Shown: in pieces, positions 8,730 through 19,295 of the stretch | Position numbering within the stretch: position 1 is the first letter of the stretch | Layout: every line of letters starts with the position of its first letter | NCBI RefSeq assembly: GCF_012927085.1 | Contig: NZ_JABBFX010000002.1 | Span: forward strand, 1,178,001 to 1,242,000 | Direction of reading: 5' to 3' | Length of the DNA: 64,000 nt | From: Ramlibacter agri | GTDB taxonomy: Bacteria; Pseudomonadota; Gammaproteobacteria; Burkholderiales; Burkholderiaceae_C | Made by a program: the position numbers and the translations under genes | The notes under the pieces: model-generated | The model's input: only the letters and a program-made list of their open reading frames with translations | Told to the model about the DNA's origin: nothing | The model's database searches: none

Positions 8730-10292
8730 ATGAAGGGCGACTTCTCACGCATCGGCTTCGATCCGAGCAAGCACTTCAGCCAGGTGCTGCTGCAGCAGGG
8801 CCGTGTCACGCTGGACGCCGATCCGAACGAACAGGGCGCGATCCTGCTGCACGTGATCCGCACGCTGGCGCGCGACCTCATCGGCCCCTGCGGCGGGCCG
8901 GCCGACAACCTGGGCTTCCAGCTGGCGCTGGACACCACCGACGCCAGCCATCCGCACCTGACGATAGGCGCCGGCCGCTACTACGTCGACGGCATCCTGG
9001 TGGAGAACGACAGCGACTGCGACTACGCCGCGCAGCCGGACTTCACCGCGGCCGACGACGACCCGCTGCTGCAGCGGCTGGCCTCGCAAAGCGGCGAGGA
9101 TTTCTGGCTTTACCTCGACGTCTGGGAACGCCACGTGAGCGCGATCGAGGACGACAGCATCCGCGAGCCGGCGCTGGGCGGGCCGGACACCTGCTCGCGC
9201 GCGCAGGTCGTCTGGCAGGTGCGCGCGCTCGCCCGCGACACGCTCCTCAAGACCTTGGGCGACGAGCGCGACGCGGCGCAGCAGAAGCTGCAGGATCCCA
9301 ACCTCACCGACGACGAACGGGCCGTGCTGCAGGCACGCCTCGACCAGTTGCAGCAGGACCTGAACGGACTCTCGCAAGCCAATGGCCAGAGCGGCAACGA
9401 TTGCACCGCCGGACTCGATGCACTCACGGGCCTCAGCGATGCCCACATGGTCGCCCGGCTCGACCCGGGCCAGCAGATCAAGGACCCGTGCTCGATCGCG
9501 CCCGACGCCCTGTACCGCGGCGCCGAGAACCAGCTCTATCGGGTCGAAATCCATCGCGGCAGCGCCGCCGGCGTTTCACCCACCTTCAAGTGGTCGCGCG
9601 ACAACGGCAGCGTCGCCACCCGCTGGCTGGGCACCGAGGGCAACGACCTGCTCGTCGCCAGCAGCCGGGGCTTCACCGCCGGCACCTGGGTCGAGCTGGC
9701 GGCCGATTCGAACGACTTCTCCGGCGAGCCGGGGCTGCTGGTGAAGCTGGTCAAGGTGGATGGCGACCGGCTCAGCGTCGACCCGGCGAGCATCCCGGCG
9801 GACGGGTCGATCGCGCTGACCGCCTCGATGACGCATGCCAAGGTGCGCCGCTGGGACCAGGCGGAAACCGACGACATCACGCTGGACCAAGGCGCGGTGC
9901 CGCTGCTGGAGGCGAGCGACACCCAGCCGAACTGGATCACGCTGGAAGACGGCATCCAGGTGCAGTTCACGGCCGGAGGCAGCTACCGCAGCGGCGACTA
10001 CTGGCTGATCCCGGCGCGGGTGGCCACCGGCAGCATCGAGTGGCCGCACACCGTGGCGAGCAGCGGCGACGTCGAATGGCAATCGGAGCCGCCGGCCGGC
10101 ACCCAGCACCATTACGCGCCGCTGGGCTTCGTCGGCGGCAATTCCGACAACCGCCTGAGCGTGTCGTCCTCCTGCCTGTGCCAGCTGCGCTCGATCAACT
10201 CCTGCGCCCTGGCGAACCGGGACGTGGTGCGGCCGAAGCAGGCCCCCAAGCCGCGCGTGCGCCCGAAGAGCGGCGCCACGAAGCGGAAATAG
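8730..10292 (+). CDS. DUF6519-type protein of the tail-like particle locus
   Basis: A 520-residue soluble protein. The N-terminus (KGDFSRIGFDPSKHFSQVL, then LDADPNEQ) is the hallmark of proteins annotated as DUF6519, which I recall as frequent neighbours of contractile tail-like particle genes. Residues 180-225 are Gln/Leu/Asp-rich and could form a short coiled coil. The C-terminus is basic (KQAPKPRVRPKSGATKRK) after a Cys-containing stretch (SSSCLCQL). The molecular function is not known; a surface-exposed or fibre part of the particle is possible. It is the last gene of the module: a hairpin follows its stop, and a LysR gene with a different role comes next. Confidence 0.65.
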   Translation: MKGDFSRIGFDPSKHFSQVLLQQGRVTLDADPNEQGAILLHVIRTLARDLIGPCGGPADNLGFQLALDTTDASHPHLTIGAGRYYVDGILVENDSDCDYAAQPDFTAADDDPLLQRLASQSGEDFWLYLDVWERHVSAIEDDSIREPALGGPDTCSRAQVVWQVRALARDTLLKTLGDERDAAQQKLQDPNLTDDERAVLQARLDQLQQDLNGLSQANGQSGNDCTAGLDALTGLSDAHMVARLDPGQQIKDPCSIAPDALYRGAENQLYRVEIHRGSAAGVSPTFKWSRDNGSVATRWLGTEGNDLLVASSRGFTAGTWVELAADSNDFSGEPGLLVKLVKVDGDRLSVDPASIPADGSIALTASMTHAKVRRWDQAETDDITLDQGAVPLLEASDTQPNWITLEDGIQVQFTAGGSYRSGDYWLIPARVATGSIEWPHTVASSGDVEWQSEPPAGTQHHYAPLGFVGGNSDNRLSVSSSCLCQLRSINSCALANRDVVRPKQAPKPRVRPKSGATKRK

Positions 10293-10308
10293 CTGCCCTC
10301 CAAGAAGG

Positions 10309-10333
10309 CCGCCATCGTGGATCGCGATGGCGG
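10309..10333 (+). terminator. Hairpin at the end of the tail-like particle module
   Basis: Perfect 9-bp inverted repeat CCGCCATCG (10309-10317) and CGATGGCGG (10325-10333) with a 7-base loop, 16 bases after the last stop. The following tract (GGCATTCATTT) is only moderately T-rich, so this is a weak intrinsic terminator candidate. Confidence 0.45.
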
Positions 10334-10393
10334 GGCATTCATTTCCTGCGAAAATCGCGGTTCGCCATCGCCCACGGCGATGCCCGAGCCGCC

Positions 10394-11338
10394 ATGCGCC
10401 CCTCCGAACGCTCCTTCGCCCGCCGGATCGACCTGACCTCGCTGCAGCTTTTCGTCGCTGTCTGCGAGCTCGGCTCCATCGGCCGCGCCGCCGAACGCGA
10501 ATTCATCGCCGCCTCGGCGGTGAGCAAGCGCCTGTCGGACCTGGAAGCGACGCTGGAAACGCCCCTGCTCTATCGCCACACGCGCGGCGTCAAGCTCACG
10601 CCGGCCGGCGAAAGCCTGCTGCACCACGCCCGCTCGGTGCTGTTCAGCCTGGAGAAGATGCAGGCGGAGCTCTCCGAGTACGCCGACGGCGTCAAGGGGC
10701 ACGTGCGCATCCACGCCAACATCTCGGCGATCGTGCAGTTCCTGCCGGAGGACCTGGGCTCGTTCAGCCAGGCGCACCCGCAGGTCAAGATCGACCTCGA
10801 GGAGCACCTCAGCACCGAGGTGGTCCGCGCCGTGCAGGAAGGCGCGGCCGACCTGGGCATCTGTAACGTCACGAGCGGCAACAACGGCCACGAACTGCAG
10901 ACCTTGCCCTACCGGCAGGACGAACTGGTGCTGATCGTGCCGCGCCAGCATGTGCTGGCAAGGAAGAAGGCGGTCGCCTTCGAGGACACGCTGGACTTCG
11001 ACCACGTGGGCCTGCACTCCAACAGCTCGATCTACCTCGCGATGCGCGAGGCCGCCGCGGCCGCCGGCCGCACGATCCGCCTGCGCATCCACGTCACCGG
11101 CCTCGACGCCATGGGCCGGATGATCCAGAACGGCCTCGGCGTCGGCGTGATGCCGCGCCGCGCCTTCACCCTCATGAACGGGGCGGGCGAGCTCGAATGC
11201 GTCGCCCTCACCGACGACTGGGCCCGGCGCGACATCCGCCTCGTGGCCCGCGATTTCTCCACCCTGCCGCTCACGGCGCGCCTGCTGGTCGACCACCTGC
11301 GGGCCCGCGCGCAGGAGCAGCAGCCTCTCGCCGCATAG
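10394..11338 (+). CDS. LysR-family transcriptional regulator
   Basis: A 314-residue regulator of normal LysR length. The winged helix-turn-helix spans about residues 12-71 ([48 protein letters not shown]). The rest forms the two-lobed periplasmic-binding-protein-like effector domain. The ATG at 10394 was chosen because it gives the standard spacing to the helix-turn-helix; the open frame upstream is not coding. It lies 25 bases upstream of leuC in the same direction, so it may regulate the leucine genes, but neither its ligand nor its target can be read from the sequence. The adjacent tail-like genes are an alternative target. Confidence 0.88.
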   Translation: MRPSERSFARRIDLTSLQLFVAVCELGSIGRAAEREFIAASAVSKRLSDLEATLETPLLYRHTRGVKLTPAGESLLHHARSVLFSLEKMQAELSEYADGVKGHVRIHANISAIVQFLPEDLGSFSQAHPQVKIDLEEHLSTEVVRAVQEGAADLGICNVTSGNNGHELQTLPYRQDELVLIVPRQHVLARKKAVAFEDTLDFDHVGLHSNSSIYLAMREAAAAAGRTIRLRIHVTGLDAMGRMIQNGLGVGVMPRRAFTLMNGAGELECVALTDDWARRDIRLVARDFSTLPLTARLLVDHLRARAQEQQPLAA

Positions 11339-11363
11339 AATTTCTCTCCAAAGGAAAGCCCCC

Positions 11364-12785
11364 ATGGGACGCACCCTGTACGACAAGATCTGGGACGAGC
11401 ACGTCGTCCGCTCCGAGGAAGACGGCACCGCCGTCCTCTACATCGACCGCCACCTGGTGCACGAAGTGACCAGCCCGCAGGCCTTCGAAGGCCTGCGCGA
11501 GGCCGGCCGCAAGGTCTGGCGCATCAGTTCCGTGGTCGCCACCGCCGACCACAACACGCCCACCACCGGCTGGGAGCGCGGCTACGACGGCATCGAGGAC
11601 CCGATCTCCAAGCAGCAGGTCACGACGCTGGACAAGAACATCGCGGAGTTCGGCGCCGGCGCCTACTTCCCGTTCCTGAACAAGCGCCAGGGCATCGTCC
11701 ACGTCATCGGCCCCGAGGAAGGCGCGACCCTGCCCGGCATGACGGTCGTCTGCGGCGACTCGCACACCTCCACCCACGGCGCTTTCGGCGCGCTGGCGCA
11801 CGGCATCGGCACCTCCGAAGTGGAGCACGTGCTGGCCACCCAGACGCTGCTGCAGCGGAAGGCGAAGAACCTGCTGGTGCAGGTGGACGGCAAGCTCGCT
11901 CCCGGCATCACCGCCAAGGACATCGTGCTGGCCATCATCGGCAAGATCGGCACCGCCGGCGGCACCGGCTACACCATCGAGTTCGCCGGCTCCGCGATCC
12001 GCGGCCTGACGATGGAAGGCCGCATGACCGTCTGCAACATGGCCATCGAGGCGGGCGCGCGCGCCGGCCTGGTGGCCCCGGACGAGACCACCTTCGCCTA
12101 CGTCAAGGGCAAGCCGCTCGCGCCCAACGGCGTGGAGTGGGACCAGGCCGTCACTTACTGGCGCACGCTGTTCTCCGACGCGGACGCCAAGTTCGACGCC
12201 GTGGTCAAGCTGGATGCCTCACAGATCGTGCCGCAGGTCACTTGGGGCACCTCGCCGGAGATGGTGACCACCGTCGACGGCCGCGTGCCGGACCCGGACA
12301 AGGAAAAAGACCCGAACAAGCGCAACGCCATGGAGCGCGCGCTGACCTACATGGGCCTGCAACCGGGCAAGCCGATGAACGACATCTTCGTCGACAAGGT
12401 GTTCATCGGCTCCTGCACCAACAGCCGCATCGAGGACCTGCGCGACGCCGCCGCCGTGGTGAAGAAACTGGGCCGCAAGGTCGCCTCCAACGTCAAGGCG
12501 GCGCTGGTGGTGCCGGGCTCGGGCGTCGTCAAGGAACAGGCGGAGCGCGAAGGCCTGGACAAGATCTTCCAGGCTGCGGGCTTCGAATGGCGCGAGCCGG
12601 GCTGCTCCATGTGCCTGGCCATGAACGCCGACCGGCTGGAGCCGGGCGAGCGCTGCGCCTCCACCAGCAACCGCAACTTCGAAGGCCGCCAGGGCGCCGG
12701 CGGCCGCACCCACCTCGTGAGCCCCGCCATGGCCGCCGCCGCCGCCGTGCACGGGCATTTCGTCGACATCCGGGCTTTTGCCTGA
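11364..12785 (+). CDS. leuC: 3-isopropylmalate dehydratase large subunit
   Basis: A 473-residue aconitase-family protein that isomerises 2-isopropylmalate to 3-isopropylmalate in leucine synthesis, as a heterodimer with LeuD. The three [4Fe-4S] ligands are visible: Cys351 in GSCTNSR, and Cys414 and Cys417 in PGCSMC. The N-terminal [13 protein letters not shown] and the [10 protein letters not shown] motif are typical. A ribosome site (AAAGGAAAG) precedes the ATG. It is separated from leuD by a small entericidin-like gene, the only interruption of the leuCD pair. Cytoplasmic. Confidence 0.97.
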   Translation: MGRTLYDKIWDEHVVRSEEDGTAVLYIDRHLVHEVTSPQAFEGLREAGRKVWRISSVVATADHNTPTTGWERGYDGIEDPISKQQVTTLDKNIAEFGAGAYFPFLNKRQGIVHVIGPEEGATLPGMTVVCGDSHTSTHGAFGALAHGIGTSEVEHVLATQTLLQRKAKNLLVQVDGKLAPGITAKDIVLAIIGKIGTAGGTGYTIEFAGSAIRGLTMEGRMTVCNMAIEAGARAGLVAPDETTFAYVKGKPLAPNGVEWDQAVTYWRTLFSDADAKFDAVVKLDASQIVPQVTWGTSPEMVTTVDGRVPDPDKEKDPNKRNAMERALTYMGLQPGKPMNDIFVDKVFIGSCTNSRIEDLRDAAAVVKKLGRKVASNVKAALVVPGSGVVKEQAEREGLDKIFQAAGFEWREPGCSMCLAMNADRLEPGERCASTSNRNFEGRQGAGGRTHLVSPAMAAAAAVHGHFVDIRAFA

Positions 12786-12811
12786 ACCCACACCACTTTA
12801 GGAGTGCTCTC

Positions 12812-12934
12812 ATGAAATCGATCGCTGTCCTGCTTGCCGCCGCTTTTCTTCTCGCCGGCTGCAACACCGTCCGCGGCTTCGGCCAGGACGTGCAGAAGGC
12901 AGGCGAAAAGCTCGAGAGCGCCGCCAAAAAATAA
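12812..12934 (+). CDS. Entericidin-like small lipoprotein
   Basis: A 40-residue protein with a short basic N-terminus, a hydrophobic core and a lipobox (LLAGC, Cys17) for lipidation after signal peptidase II cleavage. The mature part is a 24-residue amphipathic, Lys/Glu-rich helix with the pattern [19 protein letters not shown] of the entericidin A/B family. These are small membrane lipoproteins; in E. coli they form a cell-lysis antidote/toxin pair, but many single copies have no known role. A good ribosome site (TTTAGGAG, 12797-12804) precedes the ATG. It lies 26 bases after leuC and 2 bases before leuD, so it is co-transcribed with them. Confidence 0.88.
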   Translation: MKSIAVLLAAAFLLAGCNTVRGFGQDVQKAGEKLESAAKK

Positions 12935-12936
12935 TC

Positions 12937-13581
12937 ATGGATAAGTTCACTGTTCATAAGGGCCTCGTTGCCCCGATGGATCGCGAAAACGTCGACACGG
13001 ACGCGATCATTCCCAAGCAGTTCCTGAAGCGGATCACCAAGTCCGGCTTCGGCGACAACCTGTTCGACGAGTGGCGCTTCCTGGACCACGGCGAGCCGGA
13101 CTCGGTCCTGGCCGACCGCAAGCCCAACCCGGACTTCGTGCTGAACCAGCCGCGCTACAAGGGCGCGTCGATCCTGATCGCGCGCAAGAACTTCGGCTGC
13201 GGCTCCTCGCGCGAACACGCGCCCTGGGCCCTGCAGCAGTACGGGTTCCGCGCGCTGATCGCGCCCAGCTTCGCCGACATCTTCTTCAACAACACCTTCA
13301 AGAACGGCCTGCTGCCCATCGTGCTGCCCGAAGCCACGGTGGCCCAGCTGTTCGACGAGGTGGCGGCCTTCCCCGGCTACGAGCTGACGGTGGACCTGGA
13401 GCGCCAGGTGATCGTGAAGGCGCAGGGCGAGGAGATCGCCTTCGACGTGCAGCCATTCCGCAAGTACTGCCTGCTCAATGGCTTCGACGACATCGGCCTG
13501 ACCCTGCGCCACGCCGACACCATCAAGCAATACGAAGCCGAGCGCCTGGCGACCAAGCCCTGGCTGGCGCATACGCTTTAA
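12937..13581 (+). CDS. leuD: 3-isopropylmalate dehydratase small subunit
   Basis: A 214-residue swivel-domain subunit that completes the LeuC active site. Recognisable stretches are [13 protein letters not shown] near the N-terminus and the substrate-binding loop [18 protein letters not shown]. The length is normal. The start codon is 2 bases after the stop of the entericidin-like gene with no strong ribosome site of its own, so translation is probably coupled to that small gene. It is followed by a long hairpin repeat before leuB. Confidence 0.96.
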   Translation: MDKFTVHKGLVAPMDRENVDTDAIIPKQFLKRITKSGFGDNLFDEWRFLDHGEPDSVLADRKPNPDFVLNQPRYKGASILIARKNFGCGSSREHAPWALQQYGFRALIAPSFADIFFNNTFKNGLLPIVLPEATVAQLFDEVAAFPGYELTVDLERQVIVKAQGEEIAFDVQPFRKYCLLNGFDDIGLTLRHADTIKQYEAERLATKPWLAHTL

Positions 13582-13587
13582 ATACCG

Positions 13588-13706
13588 GGACTTCCGGACG
13601 CAAAAGACGCAAAGGTTTCACAAAGGTCGCAAAAGGACTCAACAAAAGTCGTTTTCTTCTTTTGCGACCTTTGCGTAGTTTTTGCGCCCTTTGCGCTCGG
13701 AAGTCC
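13588..13706. repeat. Long-hairpin intergenic repeat, copy 1 (leuD-leuB)
   Basis: Outer ends GGACTTCCG (13588-13596) and CGGAAGTCC (13698-13706) are exact inverted repeats. Between them are GACGCAAA-like units on the left arm and TTTGCG-like units on the right. An inner 15-bp perfect stem pairs 13621-13635 with 13659-13673. The whole element can fold into one long imperfect hairpin. It starts 6 bases after the leuD stop and ends 26 bases before leuB, within an operon. It belongs to the same family as 23757-23888 and 43174-43304. Confidence 0.85.
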
Positions 13707-13732
13707 GATCCCGTCTTCAAGAAAGAACACCC

Positions 13733-14824
<1,092 letters not shown>

Positions 14825-14908
14825 CTAGCTCCGGTTCGTCGCGCGCCTTCTCCCGGCTCGACGAGCCGGGAGCAAAGGAAAGTTTTCAAAACTGAAAGGC
14901 GCGACGCG

Positions 14909-16057
14909 ATGAAACTCTCGAACGGACAACAACCGCTGGTCGGCCTCGTCGGCTGGCGCGGCATGGTCGGCTCGGTCCTCATGGACCGGATGCAGGCCGA
15001 AGGCGACTTCGGCCTGATCGAGCCGGTCTTCTTCTCCACTTCCAATGCCGGCGGCAAGGCGCCCGCCCAGGCGAAGAACGAGAGCACGCTCAAGGACGCC
15101 TTCGACATCGACGCACTGAAGAAGTGCGACATCGTCATCACGGCCCAGGGCGGCGACTACACCACCGAGGTGTTCCCCAAGCTGCGCGCGGCCGGCTGGA
15201 ACGGCCACTGGATCGACGCGGCCTCCACGCTGCGCATGAAGGACGACGCCGTCATCATCCTCGACCCGGTCAACCTGCCGGTGATCAAGAACGCCCTCGC
15301 CAAGGGCGGCCGCAACTGGATCGGCGGCAACTGCACCGTCAGCTGCATGCTGATGGGCGTGGGCGCGCTGTACAAGGCCGGCCTGGTCGAGTGGATGACC
15401 AGCATGACCTACCAGGCCGCTTCCGGCGGCGGCGCGCAACACATGCGTGAACTGCTCACGCAATTCGGCACTCTCAATGCCGAGGTGCGCGGCCTGCTCG
15501 ACGACCCCAAGTCGGCCATCCTGGAGATCGACCGCAAGGTGCTGGCGCGCCAGCAGTCCATGACCGGCGAAGAGACCGCGAACTTCGGCGTGCCGCTGGG
15601 TGGCTCGCTGATCCCCTGGATCGACAAGGACCTGGGCAACGGTGTCTCCCGCGAAGAGTGGAAGGCCGGCGCCGAGACCAACAAGATCCTGGGCCAGGGC
15701 GAAGGCTTCGGCACCCGGGCGGTCCCGGTGGACGGCTTCTGCGTGCGCGTGGGCGCCATGCGCTGCCACTCGCAGGCCCTGACCTTCAAGCTGAAGAAGG
15801 ACGTGCCGGTGGCCGACATCGAGGCCATGATCGCCGCCGACAACCCCTGGGCGAAGGTCGTCCCGAACACCCGCGAAGCCACCATGCAGGGCCTGACGCC
15901 GGTGGCCGTCACCGGCACGCTGGACATCCCGGTGGGCCGCGTGCGCAAGCTGGCGATGGGCCCGGACTACGTCGGCGCCTTCACCATCGGCGACCAGCTG
16001 CTGTGGGGCGCGGCGGAGCCGCTGCGCCGCATGCTGCGCATCCTGCTGGACGCGTAA
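14909..16057 (+). CDS. asd: Aspartate-semialdehyde dehydrogenase
   Basis: A 382-residue NADPH-dependent enzyme that reduces aspartyl phosphate to aspartate semialdehyde for lysine, methionine and threonine and for diaminopimelate. The NADP-binding start [17 protein letters not shown], the catalytic Cys142 in GGNCTVS and the [14 protein letters not shown] region are clear. The length fits the Gram-negative form. The ATG at 14909 has GAAAGG 7 bases upstream. A strong terminator follows the stop, so it ends the leu-asd run before fimV. Confidence 0.97.
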   Translation: MKLSNGQQPLVGLVGWRGMVGSVLMDRMQAEGDFGLIEPVFFSTSNAGGKAPAQAKNESTLKDAFDIDALKKCDIVITAQGGDYTTEVFPKLRAAGWNGHWIDAASTLRMKDDAVIILDPVNLPVIKNALAKGGRNWIGGNCTVSCMLMGVGALYKAGLVEWMTSMTYQAASGGGAQHMRELLTQFGTLNAEVRGLLDDPKSAILEIDRKVLARQQSMTGEETANFGVPLGGSLIPWIDKDLGNGVSREEWKAGAETNKILGQGEGFGTRAVPVDGFCVRVGAMRCHSQALTFKLKKDVPVADIEAMIAADNPWAKVVPNTREATMQGLTPVAVTGTLDIPVGRVRKLAMGPDYVGAFTIGDQLLWGAAEPLRRMLRILLDA

Positions 16058-16078
16058 CAGGGCGCTTCCGGCCTCACG

Positions 16079-16105
16079 AAAAAGCGGTCCGCGGACCGCT
16101 TTTTT
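16079..16105. terminator. Bidirectional-type intrinsic terminator after asd
   Basis: Perfect 18-base palindrome AGCGGTCCGCGGACCGCT (16083-16100), preceded by an A tract and followed by a run of T (16100-16105). It lies about 25 bases after the asd stop and has the best terminator shape in the plus-strand part of the window. Confidence 0.85.
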
Positions 16106-16215
16106 GCTGGCAGGCCACCTGTATCACGGCGTTACGGCGCGTTGTTCCGCGCCAACAGCCTACTGCCGTGTACGAAGTGTCACAGCGTTCCACGGACATT
16201 AAGAGGTGTCTCAGC

Positions 16216-16244
16216 TTGTCAGTCTAAGACATTGCTGCTAAGGT
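16216..16244 (+). promoter_or_regulatory. Possible sigma-70 promoter of fimV
   Basis: TTGTCA (16216-16221) and TAAGGT (16239-16244) are 17 bases apart in the 270-base gene-free stretch between the asd terminator and fimV. The -35 matches consensus at five of six positions; the -10 is weak. Confidence 0.35.
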
Positions 16245-16328
16245 ACTTTTTCGAATTTAGCCCTCGAGGCGACCAGCCGAATGAAGAGAACAAGACTGCC
16301 TGCAGAACGAGCAGTGGGGACGCCAAAA

Positions 16329-19241
16329 ATGATGAGCATGCCCAAGGCTCGGCTGTCCGCGCTGGCCCTCGCGGCAGCACTCACCCTGACTTTCGCGCCC
16401 GATGCCCTCGCCCTGGCGTTGGGCCGCGTCACCGTGCAATCCGCGCTGGGAGAACCCCTGCGCGCCGACATCGACCTGCCGGAGATCACGGCGGAGGAAG
16501 TGTCGTCGCTGAAGGCGAACATCGCGCCGGTGACAGTGTTCCAGTCCCGAGGCGTGGACTTGAGCCCGTCGCTGCAGGGCGTAAACATCACCTTGCAGCG
16601 CCGTCCCAACGGCAGCTACTTCCTGCGCCTGGCGGGCGACCGCCCGACCACGGATCCCTTCGTGGACGTGATCCTGGAAGCGAGCTGGTCCTCCGGCCGC
16701 ATCCAGCGTGATTTCACGCTGCTGCTGGATCCGCCGAGCCAGCGCCAGCCCGCTGCGCCGTTGCAGGCCCAGGTGGCGCCCGCGCCTTCGCGCGGCACCG
16801 CCCCGGCCGCCGGCACGCCGCTGCCGCCCGCTGCTCGGCCCGCTCCGGCCGCGCCCGCGCCGCGCGCCGGCACCGGCACCGCTTCCAGCACGCCCAGCCC
16901 AGCACCGGCGCCGCGCGCGGCCACCACGCCCGCACCCTCCACCGGTGGTGGCGGCGGCGAAGGCAAGAAGGTCACCGTGCAGGCTGGCGACACCGCCGGC
17001 AAGATCGCCTCGGCCAACAAGCCCGCGAGCATCTCGCTGGACCAGATGCTGGTGGCGCTGCTGCGCTCCAACCCGGACGCCTTCGTCGATGGCAACGTCA
17101 ACCGCCTGAAGGCCGGCGCCGTGCTGGACATGCCCAGCAACGAGCAGGCCAGCCAGGTGCAGCCGACGGACGCCCACCAGACCCTGGTGGCGCAGAGCCG
17201 CGACTTCAACGAGTTCCGCCACCGCCTGGCCGAAGGCCTGCCGGCGGCGAAGACCCCCGCCGCGCAGCGCGAAGCCTCCGGCCGCGTGCAGGCGCAGGTC
17301 GAGGACAAGAAAGCCCAGACCGGCTCGCCCGACAAGCTGACGCTGTCCAAGGGCGCCGTCGCAGGCAAGGGCAGCGCCGACCGCATCGCCAAGGAACGCG
17401 CCGCGCAGGACGCTTCCAACCGCGTCGCCGAGCTGAACAAGAACATCCAGGACCTGAACCGCCTGACCGGCACCACCCCGGGCGCTGCGCCCGGTGGCGC
17501 CGGCGCGAAGTCGGGTCCCGGCGTCACCGTGCCCGCGGGTGTCGCCACCAACGCGCGTCCGGCTTCCGCTCCTGGCGCGACCACGCCGGCCGGCCGTGCC
17601 GCTTCGGCGCCCGTGCTTGCCGCCGCGACGCCTGCTGCCCATCCCGCGTCGGTCGCCGCTGCCGCCACGCCGGCCAAGCCCGCTTCCGTCGCCTCCGCGG
17701 CGGCCGTGACGCCGGCAGCGCCTGCGTCCGCGCCGGCCGCTGCTCCGGCTCCCGCGCCTGCCGCTGCGGCCGTGACCTCCGCCGCCTCGGCGCCCAGCGC
17801 TCCCGCTACTTCCGCCGCCAGCGCTCCGGTTGCAGCCGCCAGCGCACCGGCTGCCGGCGAAGCCACCCCCGTCGCTGCGGCGCCTGCCCCGGCCCCGGCT
17901 CCCGCGCCGAAGCCCGTGGCCAAGAAGGCCCCGTCGCCGCCCCCGCCACCGGAACCCAGCTTCCTCGAGGACGTGCTGGACAACCCGCTGGTGCCCGCGC
18001 TGGGCGTCGGCCTGCTGGCCGTCCTGCTGGGCCTGGGCTTCTACAAGATGCGCCAGAAGCGCAAGACGGCCGCGGTCGACAGTTCCTTCCTGGAAAGCCG
18101 CCTGCAGCCCGATTCCTTCTTCGGCGCCAGCGGTGGCCAGCGCATCGACACGGCCGAGGCCAACAACCCGACCGGCTCCTCGATGGTCTACTCGCCCAGC
18201 CAGCTCGACGCGGCCGGCGACGTCGACCCGGTGGCCGAAGCGGACGTGTACCTCGCCTACGGCCGCGACCTGCAGGCCGAGGAAATCCTCAAGGAAGCCC
18301 TGCGCATCAACCCGCAGCGCGTGGCGATCCATGCCAAGCTGCTGGAGATCTACGCCAAGCGCCGCGACGCCAAGGCCTTCGAGACCGTTGCCGCCGAGGC
18401 CTACAACCTCACGCACGGCACCGGTCCCGAGTGGGACCACATCACCGAACTGGGCCGCGAGCTGGATGCGTCCAACCCGATGTACCGCCCGGGCGGCGAG
18501 CCTGGCGCCGGTGCAGCCGCGGCTGCTGCGGCGGCCACGGCCGGCGCCGCTGCCTTCGGTTCGACCCAGCCCATCTCCGCCGCACCCGCGCCGCAAGCCG
18601 CGGCGCCGGCGGGCGACCTGGACCTCGACCTGGATTTTTCCCTCGGTGACGAGCCGGCGGCGCCCGCACCTGCACCCGTAGCCGCCGCCCCCGCGCTGGT
18701 GGCGCGCCCTGCCCCGGCGCCCGCGCCGGCGGAAGTGCCGCCGCTGGAAATGGACTTCGGCATGCCGCCCGCGGCGCCGGCGCCCGCTCTGGAACCGGTC
18801 CGGCTCGACGCCCCCGGCCTCACGCTGGACGAGAACAGCCTGAACTTCGAGCCCTCGCCGGCTCCGGCGCCCGCGCCCAAGGCCGCTCCGGCCCCTGCGC
18901 CGGCCGACGGCCTGATGGAGTTCGACCTCGGCTCGCTGTCGCTGGACCTGCCCGGTTCCGCACCGGCACCGGCCCCCGCGCCGGCGGCCGCCGCACCCAA
19001 GGCGCCGCCTGCTGCAGCCCCGGCCATGCCGGCGCTGGAGCCGCTGCCCGTCATGGACCTGGGTGGCTCGCCCGACGTCGGCGCCGCGGACAGCCCGCTG
19101 GCGACCAAGCTGGCCCTGGCCGAAGAGTTCAACGCCATCGGCGACGCCGACGGCGCCCGCAGCCTGGCCGAGGAAGTGCTGGCCGAAGCCTCGGGTGACC
19201 TGAAGTCGCGGGCGCAGAAGCTGCTCGCCGAGATCGGCTGA
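16329..19241 (+). CDS. fimV: FimV-family pilus/peptidoglycan-binding hub protein
   Basis: A 970-residue envelope protein. A signal peptide (KARLSALALAAALTLTFAPDALA) is followed by the FimV N-terminal domain (LGRVTVQSALGEPLRADID), a LysM-like segment near residues 215-265, a long Ala/Pro-rich low-complexity spacer, one inner-membrane helix near residue 565 (VPALGVGLLAVLLGLGFY), and a cytoplasmic part. That part has a TPR-like segment (about 620-680) and ends in the FimV C-terminal motif (LALAEEFNAIGDADGARSLAEEVLAEA). The family organises type IV pili and polar functions. An in-frame ATG at 16281 would add 16 residues before the signal peptide and is less likely. Next to truA, as in other Burkholderiales and Pseudomonas. 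Confidence 0.92.
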   Translation: MMSMPKARLSALALAAALTLTFAPDALALALGRVTVQSALGEPLRADIDLPEITAEEVSSLKANIAPVTVFQSRGVDLSPSLQGVNITLQRRPNGSYFLRLAGDRPTTDPFVDVILEASWSSGRIQRDFTLLLDPPSQRQPAAPLQAQVAPAPSRGTAPAAGTPLPPAARPAPAAPAPRAGTGTASSTPSPAPAPRAATTPAPSTGGGGGEGKKVTVQAGDTAGKIASANKPASISLDQMLVALLRSNPDAFVDGNVNRLKAGAVLDMPSNEQASQVQPTDAHQTLVAQSRDFNEFRHRLAEGLPAAKTPAAQREASGRVQAQVEDKKAQTGSPDKLTLSKGAVAGKGSADRIAKERAAQDASNRVAELNKNIQDLNRLTGTTPGAAPGGAGAKSGPGVTVPAGVATNARPASAPGATTPAGRAASAPVLAAATPAAHPASVAAAATPAKPASVASAAAVTPAAPASAPAAAPAPAPAAAAVTSAASAPSAPATSAASAPVAAASAPAAGEATPVAAAPAPAPAPAPKPVAKKAPSPPPPPEPSFLEDVLDNPLVPALGVGLLAVLLGLGFYKMRQKRKTAAVDSSFLESRLQPDSFFGASGGQRIDTAEANNPTGSSMVYSPSQLDAAGDVDPVAEADVYLAYGRDLQAEEILKEALRINPQRVAIHAKLLEIYAKRRDAKAFETVAAEAYNLTHGTGPEWDHITELGRELDASNPMYRPGGEPGAGAAAAAAAATAGAAAFGSTQPISAAPAPQAAAPAGDLDLDLDFSLGDEPAAPAPAPVAAAPALVARPAPAPAPAEVPPLEMDFGMPPAAPAPALEPVRLDAPGLTLDENSLNFEPSPAPAPAPKAAPAPAPADGLMEFDLGSLSLDLPGSAPAPAPAPAAAAPKAPPAAAPAMPALEPLPVMDLGGSPDVGAADSPLATKLALAEEFNAIGDADGARSLAEEVLAEASGDLKSRAQKLLAEIG

Positions 19242-19251
19242 GTTCACTTAG

Positions 19252-19274
19252 GGTGCGCAGCTCCGCTGCGCACC
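19252..19274 (+). other. Perfect hairpin between fimV and truA
   Basis: GGTGCGCAGC (19252-19261) and GCTGCGCACC (19265-19274) form a 10-bp stem with a 3-base loop. There is no T tract, so it is not a typical terminator. It sits 11 bases after fimV and 21 bases before truA and could modulate processing or read-through. Confidence 0.5.
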
Positions 19275-19295
19275 GCGCGAGGACGCGGCATCACC

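Noticed and set aside
1..10292. The tail-like genes considered as a type VI secretion or prophage fragment
   Set aside because: Two J-like proteins with a separate gp25 and DUF6519 fit a free tail-like particle better, and no membrane-complex, capsid or lysis genes are present; this can only be settled with the upstream DNA.
16257..19247. Minus-strand open frame of 996 codons opposite fimV
   Set aside because: Gly/Arg-rich mirror of the Ala/Pro-rich fimV spacer; no family likeness.
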